Source of the DNA: Absidia repens
Taxonomy: Eukaryota > Mucoromycota > Mucoromycetes > Mucorales > Cunninghamellaceae
Reading direction: 5' to 3'
Assembly (NCBI GenBank): GCA_002105175.1
Contig: MCGE01000022.1
Location: forward strand, 62,001 to 126,000
Length of the DNA: 64,000 nt
Below are positions 12,651 to 24,801 of this stretch, in pieces (the first letter of the stretch is position 1; the number at the start of each line of letters is the position of its first letter). The translations under genes were made by a program, and so were the position numbers. Under the pieces are notes generated by a model. The model did no database searches and had not been told where the DNA came from. It worked only from the letters and a program-made list of their open reading frames with translations.

Positions 12651-14140
12651 TTTAGTTTAGTCTAGTTTACCCTTTTCCAAATAGTAGCTATTTGCAGTAG
12701 TCTTTAATGATATCATATATATATAGTTTAGTACACACATTTTTTTTACGTCTCTTGTTTTTATATTGTCTCCAAAATAAAATAAAAAAGTCAAGTTTGC
12801 TTCAACAATACAAGAGTATTATGTCTTTCGATATACGTCTTATCACATTTCATCATCATTTATTATCTTTTTTGTCAAAAAGGAAAAGAAGGTTTATGAA
12901 GGGGGTCTATATGAGGTGGGGATGTGCTGTAGGAGTGAAGTGTGAAAAACTCTTAAATATTTAAGGTGGCACAAACCGCCCCTTCCTTCGGAAATTTTTT
13001 TAGTGTTGTGGTTACAAGAATGATTAACCCTGGGTGTGCGGGTCCAACCATGTTAGACTTGGCAATCTTGCATACTTTTAATGTTTTGTTTATGTTTTCT
13101 TAACTTGTAATATTTCACATGATAGTTGAACATTATTATGATACTTATCTTTTTGCTTTCACAAAAAAGAAGACGTCCCAGGCTTTTTTTTTTTTTTTTT
13201 TTTTTTTTTTGCATCGAATATTCGTCTGACAATCTTTTCTGGATGATTCTTTTTTTTTTTTTTTTGTGGACTTGATCATTTCTTCGAAACCCTCACATTT
13301 CTTCCGGTCACAGGGCGATGTCATAGCAAGGTAATGTGGTCCAGGCACATACAGCGTGAGTGCAATGGCCGAAACTCCGCTTGCATGAATTGAGTAGAGG
13401 CGCAAAGTTCAATATTTCCCCAAAATCCAAAAAAGCGGCGATTTAAAACTTCCTCTCACTTCCAAAAATAATTTAGTAGTTGAGTCACCCAAAATTTAAT
13501 AGTCAACATTCAATGACGCTCTGGTTATACGTGATCGTTTTTGTCGACGGATGGATTACGATTTAACAAATTCATTCCCTTCGGGCTTTTCAAAGTGCTT
13601 CGAATATCGATTTTAAATGCATTTGTTACTGCTTATCTTTTTTTTACACACATACATGAGCCTCTTTTTTGTACACGTATAAGAACTGCATTGCACTGTA
13701 CAGTAAGTATACCCATTCTACAGAGAAACTAAACGTATGAGAGACAATTTAAAATTAAAAAAATACTGAACATTTTTTTATTAAAATATTGAATAAAAAG
13801 ACATGACAAGTAAACTAAGCTGGCCTAATCATGATACTATGACACATAACTAAAGATGAACGATTAGGGGTGTACGGATGTGTGTGGAGCGTGTGGCGGT
13901 TGGGCACCTTATTGTATATTAGACATAATTTAATAAAGGTAGTCCAATCAAAGTAAGTAAGCTAATCTACGGTGAATGACAATTATTCTACAGCGAAGGG
14001 GTTAGTTAAACTAGGCCGAATAGCACCGTCTTCTCTACAAAGGCATCATGAGAAAAGAACAATCATAGTGCCGATGACAAATGTAGGGAAATACTGCCAT
14101 GAAAAGATAATCACTATGTTGATGATGCTGTATTGTTTTG
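12651..14140. other. Intergenic spacer
   Basis: Begins with the fumarate reductase 3' UTR; AAATAAAATAAAAAAG at about 12775 is a plausible poly(A) signal. It continues as AT-rich sequence with T27 and T16 runs near 13185-13265. Fragments near 13740-13990 weakly resemble the DR1 dispersed repeat. No ORF with coding character. Confidence 0.5.
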
Positions 14141-14149
14141 ATGACGGTA

Positions 14150-15000
14150 AAAAAAAAAAAAAAAAAAAAAAAATTAGAACACAAAAAAAAATCAAGGCCC
14201 GCCCACGTGTATATTTATTTACTCACAATTTTTTTTTTTTCGCCCACACTTTCTTTTCAACCTTTTCTTTCCTTCCTTTTTTTGTTCACCATTTAACTTT
14301 TTTGAGGTTATGGTGACCTTAGATTAGTGTCAGTATTAGTTATAAGGGGTTTCAGCTCAGGGATTACAAGATGCATGGGGAAACCCTTTCATTTCAGATT
14401 CAGGATTTGGGACCACCGTTATTTGACTTATGAGTCTTCATTTGCTTAGTTTAGAGTTATTTTGTCAAAAGTTTGTATTTATATCTAAATAAAATATGTT
14501 TCTTTATAAACAATTTTAATGAAAATGCTCCATTAGTCTCTTTCATGTCTTTTTGTCATAGATCCGTTTTTTACTACCATCACCTCTTTTGACTAGTGTT
14601 TAATACTGTTGTTCTCCAACAATAGATGACTCATTAGTTTTTCCCATGTCTTGTACAATATACTAGCTCCCATTTTACAATTGTCCCTTTATCAGTGTTA
14701 GTCATTCTTCAGATCCCACATTAGTCTTCTCTCATGCTTCCTACAATAGATCCTTCCGTCAAGCCTCTTGTTACAATGAACCTGTCGTCATTAGTTTTAG
14801 TTCTACTAATACGCTTCAATAAAATATGCCTTTTTACTAAACATCCTCTGACTCATCGAATATTATACAACATCGCTATTGTAGCTGTTCTATGATTGCC
14901 CTACTAAATACTTGCTCTCTAATTCACCCAGTATGACTATTTTTAGCATCATCACCCTAGGAACTTCGATCCCATAGTTTGAAAAATAGCCATTATCCTG
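14150..15000 (-). repeat. Dispersed repeat DR1, copy 1 (minus orientation)
   Basis: Read on the minus strand this matches five other places in the window. The shared core runs from ATATTTTATTTAG through a segment close to AAATCCTAGATCCAAAATGA and TTTCCCCATGCATCTTG to CTGAGCTGAAACCCC. Here the core lies about 14340-14520. An A-run and the sequence GCCCGCCCACGTG (14197-14209) sit beyond it, as in copies 2 and 5. Upstream similarity (GAGACTAATGG...CATTTT) continues past 14540. No ORF is present. Ends were placed by eye. Confidence 0.6.
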
Positions 15001-16262
15001 CTCGACCAACCATATAGATAAATCTACGACATGCTGTATGTGTACCCGCCACTATAAATTATTTTGTACTGGTTTCTAGTTTATCAATGATTATTTGTCT
15101 TGCATCCAGACGTCTATTTTCGAGCTGACCGCGTCGATATATAAAGAGAAAAAAAAGCGCAAGAGAGAATAAACATAAAATGTTTAGGTATAAAACATTA
15201 TCATTTGCATTTTTGGAGACAAAGGGATTGCGTGTTTTTATTACCTTCCACAGTCAGAAATGACAATATACAATACAAGAAAAACACAAAATGTAATTTG
15301 GTAAAGACATTATTTTATTGATGACATACTGAAACAAAAAAAAAAAAAAAAAAGGGGGAGAATGAAAAAATAATCAAATAACACAAAGGGGTATGTAGTT
15401 TATTCATATATTCTATTAATACAAACTAATATAATGATAAAGATGAAGGAGGATAGGATTAAAATAATGATCACATAAAATTATTCTGGTATTCTCGTAT
15501 TCTTTGCAGAATGAGTGGTTCCATGATCGTTTAAATATGGTTTTTTGGAGTCTATCCGAAGGGTAAATTGCACAAAAAATGCAACACCGCGTTGTTGATC
15601 ATCAGAAATCAATTACATTGTTGTTACGCCACCAGTTTTTGGAGTTCGGCAGATAAAACTAGCACCACTACGCAAAAAATATTGGCTTTAGACGCTGGTC
15701 AACATCCAGCACCAATAGTCTTCCAATGAACACTACAATAAAATATATTGAGTGGTCAAGTATGAGAGCAGATTTTTGTTTTGTGTGCTGTTCTTACCCA
15801 TGACCCCTCTATTCGGTATTTTAATTACGTGTCTTTGGAGCCAAATAAATGTGTTTTTGCCCAAAGGGGTAAGTGATCAAATCCGTAGAGCATAAGCGAA
15901 AGACCAAATAAAGGAACGTATGAGTATAAGTAGCACGATTGAAGGATGGTATCGTTTTAAACAATTAACCATGGCAATAAGAAAGCAAATCAGTGAGAAG
16001 GCATTCAAGTAGGGCTAAGAAAACGTGAGTGTCAATTTGTCTTGATAATAATCAAAAAACACAAAACATAATATAAAGAAAACGACTGTGAGGATATAAA
16101 TGGATAAAAAGAATTCAATTCCCGATACAGGATGGTTCAGGTATTTATTGTAAAGCAGTAAGAGGGGAGTGATAATATAAAGAAGTTGATAGGTAGCAAT
16201 AATAATAGCAATAATAATAATATTAAATGGATAAGGTAAGTAATAGAATGAATCCATCAGCA
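15001..16262. other. Intergenic spacer downstream of UBC9
   Basis: AT-rich with an A18 run near 15335. The part next to 16262 is the expected 3' UTR of UBC9. The segment 15480-15900 is less AT-rich, but I could not build a reading frame, RNA gene or repeat match in it. Confidence 0.45.
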
Positions 16263-17183
16263 TCATGGCTGGTTCTTCGCAGCTTGAAGAAGCACGCGGC
16301 GTTTGTATTCTTCTTTATCTTTCCTAAATAACATCAAAATCATATAAGGGATGACCATCAGTAAGTAAGATACACTTGTTTCACACAATATCAAAGATCA
16401 TTACTTGAAGAGTTTATAGGCTTCAGACTGAGCAGGACTTTCGGGATTCGGATCATCCAACAAGTCTTGGATACCTGTCAGAACCTATATCATCGATGTG
16501 TATAAGCAGATTATTTGGCTACTATTTTTGATTTTTTACCTGTTTCACAGTAATGGCAGGTTTCCAATCTTCATCTTCATTCAGAATAGATAAACACACC
16601 GTCCCAGAAGGATAGACATTTGGATGGAAAAAAGGTGGCACAAATTTGCCTATTCGTGAATGAAAAAATCAATCAATCAATGCCTATTCCACATGTTTAT
16701 CCTTTCACTTTACATTTTGGTGGCTTGCTGGGATATTCTACAATATGTGCAAAATGTAGTGAAGGTGTATTAGTAAGATTAATGGTATATCTAAATGTGT
16801 ATTATTTTACCTTCAGGGAACGTTATTGATAATTTGTACACGCCGTTTTCCCAGGGAGTCTGTTGATAGTAAGCATAAATAAAATAAAATAAAATAAAAA
16901 GCAGAGAAAACCGGCATGAATATCACTAGCACTTGAAGCAACAATATTGTTTCCTACATTATCTTTTCCAGGTATACCGCAGTTCCAATGCATAACGTTC
17001 AACGAATTGTCTGGATTCTTTCCAGGTCTAGCGAAGAAACCCTACAAATATGACAACAAGAGGTGTCGTTAGATCAAAGAAGAAAGATATTTGTTTAAAA
17101 GTGAAAATACTTACATGAGGATGATCCTTACGCCATTGTTTGCGTTCTTCTATCAAACGCGCACGTGCAATACCGTGGCTCAT
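16263..17183 (-). CDS. UBC9: SUMO-conjugating enzyme E2 (Ubc9)
   Basis: Accepts SUMO from the E1 and transfers it to target lysines, mainly in the nucleus. Seven short exons: 17183-17115, 17041-16958, 16859-16811, 16737-16714, 16649-16540, 16484-16405 and 16323-16263. They give 158 residues, the usual Ubc9 length. Visible: N-terminal [20 protein letters not shown] (SUMO/E1-binding helix), the [15 protein letters not shown] insertion typical of Ubc9, [15 protein letters not shown] with the active-site Cys, and [20 protein letters not shown]. One internal exon is only 24 nt. The tail is basic. Nothing looks broken. Confidence 0.97.
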
Positions 17184-17621
17184 GTTGGTTCAAGGTTGCA
17201 AGAAGGAGAGGGAAAAAAAAAATGGCTACATAAAATCCATGTTTTCAAACGCAGCACGGCCGACTCATTTCTTTCCCCAATGATCTGCCGCAAATATTTT
17301 TTTTGGGCGCACCTTCGCCTAAAATTCTTGAAATTTATTTACCCGTCTCAATAAGAAAATACTATAAATACTAAGGGGGTGCTCTTTCTGGGAAAAGTAT
17401 GTTTGTTATAGAGAATGCGATTATAACAGGATATGAAGAGTAAGCTAACTGTGGCTATAATATCAAACACATACTACAAAAAGGCTAAAGATGAATGACA
17501 GTAATAATAATTTAAATAATAAAAAATTTTATTGAAGAGATGGACGATGGCAAAGGGATATGAGGAGCAAACTACTTGTAAGGGTTTAAAGTGATATACT
17601 ACAACTAAAATAATAGCTAAT
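17184..17621. other. Spacer between UBC9 and the pyruvate carrier gene
   Basis: Both neighbours are on the minus strand, so this should hold the UBC9 promoter and the 3' UTR of the upstream gene. No ORF, RNA gene or shared repeat is seen. Confidence 0.5.
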
Positions 17622-18210
17622 CTATGCCAATTTGACAGCTGCACTTTCTTCTTGCTTCTTTTTGTATTCATCGGACATGCGATAGCTAGAATTTGTTAAA
17701 AAAAAAGGTCAGGTTAAAAACTCTACCTTAATTGCTTCATCGATTCTTTAACATAAACACTTACTTCATAATACGACCCACTTGCATAAGACCAGTACCA
17801 GCAACAAACAAATTCACAGCAAACAAGGGCCAGTTCTTTGGGATAATCACAGTAGAATAACGAGTCCAAATCAAACCAGTGGCGACCAAAGCTAAAAAAA
17901 AAATCAATAAAAAACAAGCATAAGTATTAGACACTGTCTGAGTATAACACAAAGTTGCCAAAGCACTTACAAGTATTTTGTGCCAAGCTAAGGTTTTCAG
18001 CAGGTCTGCCAAGATCACTAATACCAGCAATGACGAGGGCCTAGTAGAAGTAAAAAGAAAACCATTGAGTCAAAATGTCATTTGATTTTCATCTTTTTTT
18101 TTTTTGCATACCCATTTCATCATAGGGGCCCAGAAGTGGATGGTTTTTGGTCCAGCGGGTGAGTTGATGAACTTTTGCAAAGTAGATTGTGAGGCAGTAG
18201 CAGCAGCCAT
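17622..18210 (-). CDS. Mitochondrial pyruvate carrier subunit (MPC2 type)
   Basis: Small inner-membrane protein that forms a heterodimer carrying pyruvate into the matrix. Exons 18210-18112, 18040-17971, 17891-17765 and 17685-17622 give 119 residues. Visible: FINSPAGPKTIHFWAPMMKW, the MPC signature with GPKTIHFWAP; a hydrophobic segment ALVIAGISDLGRPAENLS; AQNTSLVATGLIWTRYSTVI; and PKNWPLFAVNLFVAGTG. The order and the IWTR motif match MPC2/MPC3 better than MPC1, but this assignment is by pattern only. The C-terminus is Lys/Glu-rich. The gene is divergently arranged with the ribosomal protein S0 gene. Confidence 0.92.
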
Positions 18211-18597
18211 TTTTATTTTGTTTTGTCTAATAAAATGTAGTGATATAGGGAAGAAGAAGGAAAAGGAGGGAGTAAAAAAAAAAATTTAAGACGATAAATT
18301 TAAACGCCGGCGTATCTGGGGGAGCCGAAAATTCATTGGGGGGAAATTACAAAATGAAAAAAGTCAACTGAAAGAAAAAATGTTCTTTCTCTTTTCAAGC
18401 TCTCATTGTACGTATATATTGCTCGGACAAGAAAATATGAAAAAAAAGTATCCCTTGAAAATATGGGTTTTGCTATTCAATGGATGGATGATAGGATTGA
18501 TGTGGTTGCACGATGAGGATGGATGGATGGATGAAAGCGTAGCAGAATAGATATCACTAATACTTCGGTTTCTTTTTTTAATGATCAATAGAACAAT
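18211..18597. promoter_or_regulatory. Shared divergent promoter region, pyruvate carrier and RPS0
   Basis: 387 bp separate two divergent start codons. It contains GATGGATGGATGG-type microrepeats (about 18480-18535) and TATATATT near 18413. Position makes it a bidirectional promoter; specific sites are not identified. Confidence 0.45.
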
Positions 18598-19616
18598 ATG
18601 TCTCGTGTTCCTTCCGGTACGTACTATTCATCTCTTACACCATACTATATTATATTAATTATGAATCAAATACAACGAACAATATACTTATATTTTACAC
18701 CCTTTTACAGTCCTTAGCCCTACCGAAGAAGACATCCAACTTTTGTTGAGCGCTCAATGCCACATTGGTGCCAAGAACGTCAACACCCGTATGACTCCTT
18801 ATGTCTACAAGCGTCGTGCTGATGGTAAGTAACGAAATACAATACGATTATGGGGTTAAAGAAGGGGGATGACAACGGTACTAATGGATGTCTCTTTGAT
18901 TTTGCGCTATTGTAGGTGTCAACTTGATCAACCTCGGTAAGACCTGGGAAAAGCTTATCTTCGCTGCCCGTGTGATTGCTGCCATTGAAAACCCCAAGGA
19001 TATTGTCGTGATCTCTGCTCGTCCTTATGGTCACCGTGCTGCCTTGAAGTTCGCCAAGTACATTGGTGCTGAAGCCATTGTCGGTCGTTTCACCCCTGGT
19101 ACCTTCACCAATTACATCACCCGCTCTTTCCGTGAACCCCGTTTGGTCATCTGTACCGATCCTCGTACTGATTTCCAAGCCATCAAGGAAGCCTCTTACG
19201 TCAACATCCCCGTTATCTCTTTGGCCGATACCGACTCTCTCTTGCAATACATTGATGTCGTCATCCCCACCAACAACAAGGGTAAGCACGCTCTTGGTTT
19301 GATCTACTGGTTGTTGGCCCGTGCCGTCCTCCGTCTCCGTGGTACTCTCGACTACCAACAAGCCTGGGAAGTCATGGTCGATATGTTCTTCTTCCGCGAC
19401 CCCGAAGAAATCGAAAAGGAACAAGAAGCCGCTGCCTTTGAAGAATCCGGTGAATTCAACGCTGAATTGGCTACCGCTGAATGGGGTGTTGAAGGTAATG
19501 CCGCCGAAGGTGTTGCTGGTATTGCTGCTGCTGCTGACTGGAACGCTCAAGCCGGTTCTTCCGACTGGGCTGATGATGCCGCTGCTGCCGCTGCTCCCTC
19601 TTCTTGGGAAGCTTGA
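18598..19616 (+). CDS. RPS0: 40S ribosomal protein S0 (uS2, laminin receptor-like)
   Basis: Small-subunit protein needed for 40S assembly and 20S rRNA maturation. Exons 18598-18616, 18711-18824 and 18916-19616 give 277 residues. The first coding exon is only 19 nt. Visible: [60 protein letters not shown] and [18 protein letters not shown], all standard uS2 segments. The C-terminal tail is acidic, Ala/Trp-rich, and ends SSWEA. Codon use is strongly biased (C-ending codons), as expected of a highly expressed gene; this bias opens a spurious antisense frame. A poly(A)-type signal CAATAAAA lies near 19705. Confidence 0.98.
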
Positions 19617-20560
19617 GTTAGATAAGTCCTTTTGTTTTATCTAGTTTAGTAGCATCCCCCTCTTTTATTAGTTATAGTATCAATCAAGTATATATGTGTA
19701 CTACGCAATAAAAAAATCCTTCCGTTTTTGTCTTTATATTTCAATGTCTTCTTTGTATTTCAATATTTTATTATATAGATATTCTCAATCACCATACAAG
19801 GCATAGCTCAGACCATCACTTTACATCCTCAATTTTAAAAACAAAAAAAAAACAAAAAAAAAGATTTTGCGCGGGCTGCAATCATTTTCCCACTTCTGAA
19901 ATATGGAGCTACTTGGGGAGTCAGGGGAGGTCGTTGAAGTGCGGTATTTGATAGAATTAGGCACGCATGTCATTTTTCACCTTAGTAGGTGCCCCGTCCG
20001 GGTTCTACTAGTTTCACTCTGAACTTCATTTTTTTTATATTTTATTTTACCATATGCAGCATAAAAAAAAAGCTAGGTGGGTATGTACTGAACAGGTTTT
20101 GTCAAGTCCGGTGAAATTTAAACTGACTGCACAGACTTAGCTGATTGATATGAATGGTAGAAGAGGAATAGCGTCAACTTTCATATTATGGCACTTAAAA
20201 CTGCTCGGGGTGAGGAGAATGCCTTATAGCGGTAGAAGACCTGAAGAAAAACGTACTTTTTTTATTTATTAGACAGTGCACTAGCTCGAAAACATGGGGA
20301 GGGGATTCTATACAATACACTGTAACGGCAACAACACTCACAGCACGTTTAAGTATACTAATGTATACTAATACTATCGGACGACTAGGAATAAACCCAC
20401 ATTTGATATTAAGTGACCTGGAACCGTCTAATATTCGGTCGCGGGGTTCTTAGGGAGGATAGTTATTTCTGGGGGGGGAGCTAGAAAACAAGTGTATGGT
20501 AAGAGACTCGCAAAGCATCTACAATAGCGGATTTGCATATTATCTAATGAGTCAAAGGAT
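19617..20560. other. Spacer downstream of RPS0
   Basis: Starts with the RPS0 3' UTR. The rest is AT-rich with scattered G-rich patches, for example a G8 run near 20472. No coding frame, tRNA or clear repeat was found before DR1 copy 2. Confidence 0.5.
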
Positions 20561-20569
20561 GGCTATAAA

Positions 20570-21240
20570 TAGGTATATTTTATTTCAGGCAGTATGGTAG
20601 TACTATACTAAGAGTGCGGTTCAATATAACTTGGCGTCTAGTCCAATGGAGGTAGAATGACGGACTAGATTAATATATAAGGGAATGTCAGCACTAATCT
20701 AAAGAGAGAATCGTAAAAAGGGAGCTGATATAATGTATATAGTATAATAAAAACCAAAGGGTGCTAAGATAGTGTACATAGTATGAGGAAGACGGAAGGG
20801 ATGTCTTTTGTTGAAGCACAATAACAGCCAACATTAACCAAAAGTGACGATGGTGGTGGTGAAAAAGGGATCTCTTGCGGAAGACATGAAAGAGACTAAA
20901 TCGGACATATTTCATTGAAGCAAGTAAAAATAGATATATTTTATTCAGATGTAGATACAAACTTAAGACAAATAAAAGCTAAGCTACGCCAATGAAGACT
21001 TCCTAAAGTCAAATAATGGTGGTCCAAAATCCCAGATCCAAAATGAAATGGCCTCCCCGTGTATCTTTTGATCTCTTGAGCTGAAACCCCGTCTAAACTA
21101 GTTCTGTGGCTATTTTAAGTCCAAAATAACCTCATAAAAGTTGAGTGGTGAAAAAAAAAAAAAAAAAAAAAAGAAAGAGAGCGAAAAAATAAGAATTGGG
21201 AGTAAATAAATATTCACGTGGGCGGGACGTGAAATCAGCC
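20570..21240 (+). repeat. Dispersed repeat DR1, copy 2
   Basis: One of the two longest copies. It aligns by eye with 51530-52150 over its whole length: GGTAGTACTA near the left end, GGGATCTCTTG..GACATGAAAGAGACTAA in the middle, and the shared core ATATATTTTATTCAG...GATCCAAAATGAAA at 20930-21050. An A21 run and TATTCACGTGGGCGGGA (21211-21227) follow. No ORF. The family looks like a non-autonomous or long-dead element. Confidence 0.65.
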
Positions 21241-21529
21241 TCTCGCAATTTTTTTCTTTTTACCACAATCAGCACCATTCTCTTCTCATGAAAGTAGTCG
21301 CCACCACTTTAATTACTTCTATCAGCCCCCACCCCTACCCCAATTCACTTTCTATTCCTTGTGGCATCAGGATCCTTTTTTTTTATTACTTTGCACACAG
21401 AAAACAGTGGAATGCCTTTATTTGAAGCCTACGTTCACAGGCAAAAATGTAAAAATCACCTTTCGTCCTCTTTATTTCGTTCAAACTCGTGAATTCAAAC
21501 CAAAAGGATATGGAGTTTAAATACAATAT

Positions 21530-21559
<30 letters not shown>

Positions 21560-21560
<1 letters not shown>

Positions 21561-21870
21561 ACCTACAAAAACACAACCAGTTGCTGTTTAACAACAAAAA
21601 TTAGCCATAGCACTTTATCATTATAACAAAACTGTAATGGATGATCTCAAACTTGGAGAGTTGTTTGGATGGAACGAAGTTATCACCCGGGCAATCAATA
21701 AAGGAGCATGATTGGAAGATTTGGCTGGGTATCTATGTGTGTGCCTCACGCATAGTTGGGTTTCGTGCGTCGCACACGAAAAATTATAAAAATTTAGTAT
21801 AAATACCTAAAAAAAAAATTATTATCTTGATTAAAGACAAACTGTCATCAGATTTGTAAAGCCCAGCTAA
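21560..21870 (+). repeat. Diverged LTR remnant
   Basis: Contains an LTR-end-like stretch (CCTACAAAAACACAACCAG...ATTAGCCATAGCA), then an LTR-start-like stretch from about 21634 (TGTAATGGATGATCTC). This is followed by GTTTCGTGCGTCGCACAC...AAAAATTTAGTATAAATAC, which closely resembles the solo LTR at 26545-27108. The start stays open for about 25 codons in the same phase as the complete element's LTR. It is a degraded relative; boundaries are approximate. Confidence 0.55.
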
Positions 21871-22659
21871 CTTACTAGTCCTAACTTACTAGTGCTAAAA
21901 CGCAGTTGCTTTTTGCAGGCTTTCTACCCAATCCCATGCCTCTATTTCTCTTTTCCACCAATCAATTCATCCAATTTCTCCTTTTTCCAAGTTAGCTCTG
22001 AGAATGAAATTGCTAAATCAGAGAAGATTATTACTCCAGCACCCCACTGAGGCACAATCACTGAGAACGATTTACTTGCAAATCATGGAAAGTATCATTT
22101 TTTGCTGAAAATGAACTGAGACCCTACATAACCCACTTCGGTATGAAATGCAGAGGACCCAATAAACTAAATACTCTATACTTTTTTTCACACAAGCACA
22201 TGCCTGTTTTTTTTTCTTCTCCCAAATATATACAGTATACATTCCTGATCTACGAAAGATGGTTCACAACGTATCTTCAACGTTTCTATATTGATTCCAG
22301 GTCGATTTGAGTAAAACTTTGAATTGGGCGTCATTTTTTGCAGAAAATGAATTGTAATTACACAAATATTATTCCCCCCCCCCTCCCTTTGCTACTCTAC
22401 ATAACCCACCTAAGTTTGAAATACAGAGGAGCTAACAAACTAAATATTCTGTAGTGAATTTTTTCTTACACAAACACATAGCTATTTTTTTTCTACGTTC
22501 AGTTATATACATGAGGTGGTGGACAAGGTCATCTTAATATCCCGCACATTTCCTTTCCACGCACCCAAACAAACCAATTATTTATATGTGCATGTATACC
22601 CATTCGTCAAAGCAAACAATGTAAACTTATAACAAAGAAACTAACGATAAAAAGAGACA
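21871..22659. other. Spacer with short internal duplication
   Basis: No coding frame. Two related segments occur at about 22090-22240 and 22335-22510. Each has TTTTTTGCTGAAAATGAA/TTTTTTGCAGAAAATGAA, CTACATAACCCAC and ACACAAACACAT-like pieces. This is an old local duplication of non-coding sequence. Confidence 0.4.
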
Positions 22660-22900
22660 AGCGTATTTTATTTAGATGAAGTTACAAACGATGACAAACT
22701 AACACTAAACCAAATTATTGATGGTTCAGTGATAATTATGGCGAAGCTAATCTAATGGTGATCGCAAAACACGAATCCAAAATGAAAGGGTTTCCCAAGG
22801 TATTCGTATTGCATTTTTTCAAAATGCCCCTGATTCAAGTTCTGAAGCTTTAATGGAAAAAGGAAATTAAAAAAAAAAAAAAAAAAAAAAAAGCGAAAAA
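22660..22900 (+). repeat. Dispersed repeat DR1, copy 3
   Basis: Shares GTATTTTATTTAGATGAAG, ACAAACGATGACAAACTAACACTAAAC and ATCCAAAATGAAAGGGTTTCCC with the other DR1 copies. A long A run follows at about 22868. It is truncated compared with copies 2 and 5. Confidence 0.55.
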
Positions 22901-23024
22901 GACAAAAAAATAAAGCGTAAGTGGAGTGTAAATGGTGTCACCGTCCACCTTTTTTCTTTCTTGCATATAGTCGTCCAACTGCCTTTTTTTTTCACCATTC
23001 AAAAGCAAAAAAAAAAACGAAGTC

Positions 23025-23105
23025 CTGAGTGAGCGCTGAGCAACGAGGGATGGGCCCCAGAGGGGTGCCCACCATAGTGCGAAATGGCGAAGTCGTCCAA
23101 CTGCT
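23025..23105 (+). repeat. GC-rich dispersed motif DR2, copy 1
   Basis: GAGCGCTGAGCAACGAGGGA followed by TGGGCCCCAGAGGGGTGCCC and ACCATAGTGCGAAATGGCGA. The same string recurs with substitutions at about 23315, 24183 and 40676. It stands out as GC-rich in AT-rich surroundings. Confidence 0.55.
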
Positions 23106-23314
23106 CCTTTTTAGTTCTCTCACACCTTCTTTATTCTAACACATTACAGATGACGCTTTTTGTACAAAACATTGGGTAACACTCTATCAGGCAAACTGTA
23201 TAATTTTTTATTCAGGTAGTAGTTGTTTTATAATTTGACCGATTAGGGTGGCGGGGGGGGGACTGGCTATATATTAAAAAGAAAATGGCCAGTAAGAAAA
23301 TTCAGCTATAGAGC

Positions 23315-23400
23315 AATGAGCAACGACCGTTGGGTCCCAAGGGGCTGCCCACCCATAGTGTTAAATCACAGAGTCTTCAATCCCATCCCATCAAAGCTCA
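23315..23400 (+). repeat. GC-rich dispersed motif DR2, copy 2
   Basis: GAGCAACGACCGTTGGGTCC, then CCAAGGGGCTGCCCACCCAT and a tail with AATCCCATCCCATCAAAGCT. That tail also follows the copy at 40676 (CCTATTCCATCAAAACCC). It diverges from copy 1 at about a quarter of positions by eye. Confidence 0.5.
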
Positions 23401-23689
23401 CACTTCAGAAATCCCCAGCTACCCAGTAGCTACATAATTAATACTACTCTCAACTTTGCTCTTCAATATACTCCACCACAACAAAATACACTGTAATAGC
23501 TATTTTTTCACACAAACATATCCCTGTTTTTTTTCTACGCACAAACTTATAGACTTGATGGAAGACGTCTCCATAATACCTAATACATTCCTTTTTCATA
23601 TATATATATATATACTTTCTTTTTTCTATGCATATGTAATGCACATTCGATGAAGCTCATAATGTAAACGTACAACAGAGAAACCAATT

Positions 23690-23860
23690 ATAATAAAAGA
23701 ATATATTTATTTAGACGTAGATACAAACGATGACAAACTATTACTAAACTAATGAGTGCTAATCTACTGTCGTTCCCAAATCCTACATCCAAAATGAAAG
23801 CGTTTCCCCATGATGTTTGTTTCGCGTTTTTTAAAACGCCCCTAATTCAAGATCCTAGAT
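23690..23860 (+). repeat. Dispersed repeat DR1, copy 4
   Basis: Shares TATTTATTTAGACGTAGATAC, ACAAACTATTACTAAACTAA, ATCCTACATCCAAAATGAAA and GCGTTTCCCCATGATGTTTG with the family. Only the core is recognisable. Confidence 0.55.
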
Positions 23861-24182
23861 CACCAGTACCCCAATGAGCCTTGCCATCATATCATTCAGA
23901 CCATCATGAAGGAAAAAAAAAAAGAAAGAAAGAAAGAAAAAGAGTGGAAAAAAAAAATCGGGGCCAAAAAAATAGAAAGCAAAATGCGGAGCCTGAATCA
24001 TCCAGCCTTTTTTTATGTCAAAAATCAGGGAAGGGGTAATCGCCATAATTGCCTTAGTGCATAATTCGTTTTATTTTCCAGTGGAAATTCAGTTGCAACC
24101 CCTACATAATCAAGCTCTAATCTCTCTGACGCCATTCAAGTAAGCTATTATTTCAGCACAAACAAAAAAAAAAAAACCATTG

Positions 24183-24262
24183 ACGACGCTCTGAGCACGA
24201 CGGTCGGGCCCCAGGGGCTGCCCACCATCGTTCGAAATGGCGGAGGCCTTAATCCTATCCCG
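24183..24262 (+). repeat. GC-rich dispersed motif DR2, copy 3
   Basis: Contains GACGACGCTCTGAGCACGAC, then GGTCGGGCCCCAGGGGCTGC and CCACCATCGTTCGAAATGGC. It is closest to the copy at 40676, sharing GCGGAGGC(C/T)TTAATCCTAT after the motif. Confidence 0.55.
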
Positions 24263-24801
24263 GTTTATTTTAGTATAAATAGCCAGACTTTTTAGAAGAA
24301 ATTAGTTTTTTCTTCAGTTTTCTTACTTTACTCAATTATCAATAAAAAGTTTAGTACAAAGGTTTTTTTTTCACCATCAAGTTATTTTCTATTTCTATTT
24401 TACTATAGAAACCTATTTTTATTTTATTTACAGAGTCAATTATACTCCTTTTATTTTATTGAACCAACTAAGGATAATACTTCTACTTTATTTTATTTTA
24501 TCAAGTTTTATTTTTTTATAAAACTTCTTTTATTTGAAGTCGGACTTTATCTACAAAAGTTCTGGTGCTCATTACTTATAATCAAATATAAATTTGGTGC
24601 TCTCCATATATTTTCAAAACTACAGTTAAGTCAACAAAAAAGGTCAATTTCAAATTCTGATTCAGGGAAAAAAAATTGATCCTCACTACAAATCTGTTCA
24701 AATAAGAACAAGAATACTCTTATACACTCTTTTACACTATACATCTGATGTAAAATATAACTGAAGCTTTAACAAAAAGGTTGAATCAGCACCGTTACTG
24801 C

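Noticed and set aside
18780..19550. 256-codon open frame antisense to RPS0
   Set aside because: It is the mirror of strongly biased codon use in RPS0; the sense strand encodes a clear uS2 protein and the antisense product has no recognisable domain.
21523..21560. TATATA array as an origin or promoter
   Set aside because: Simple AT dinucleotide repeat with no supporting context.
24078..24083. CCAG/TG as the certain left end of LTR-D
   Set aside because: A 4-bp match next to TG is expected by chance fairly often in this length of sequence, so only a tentative boundary is given.
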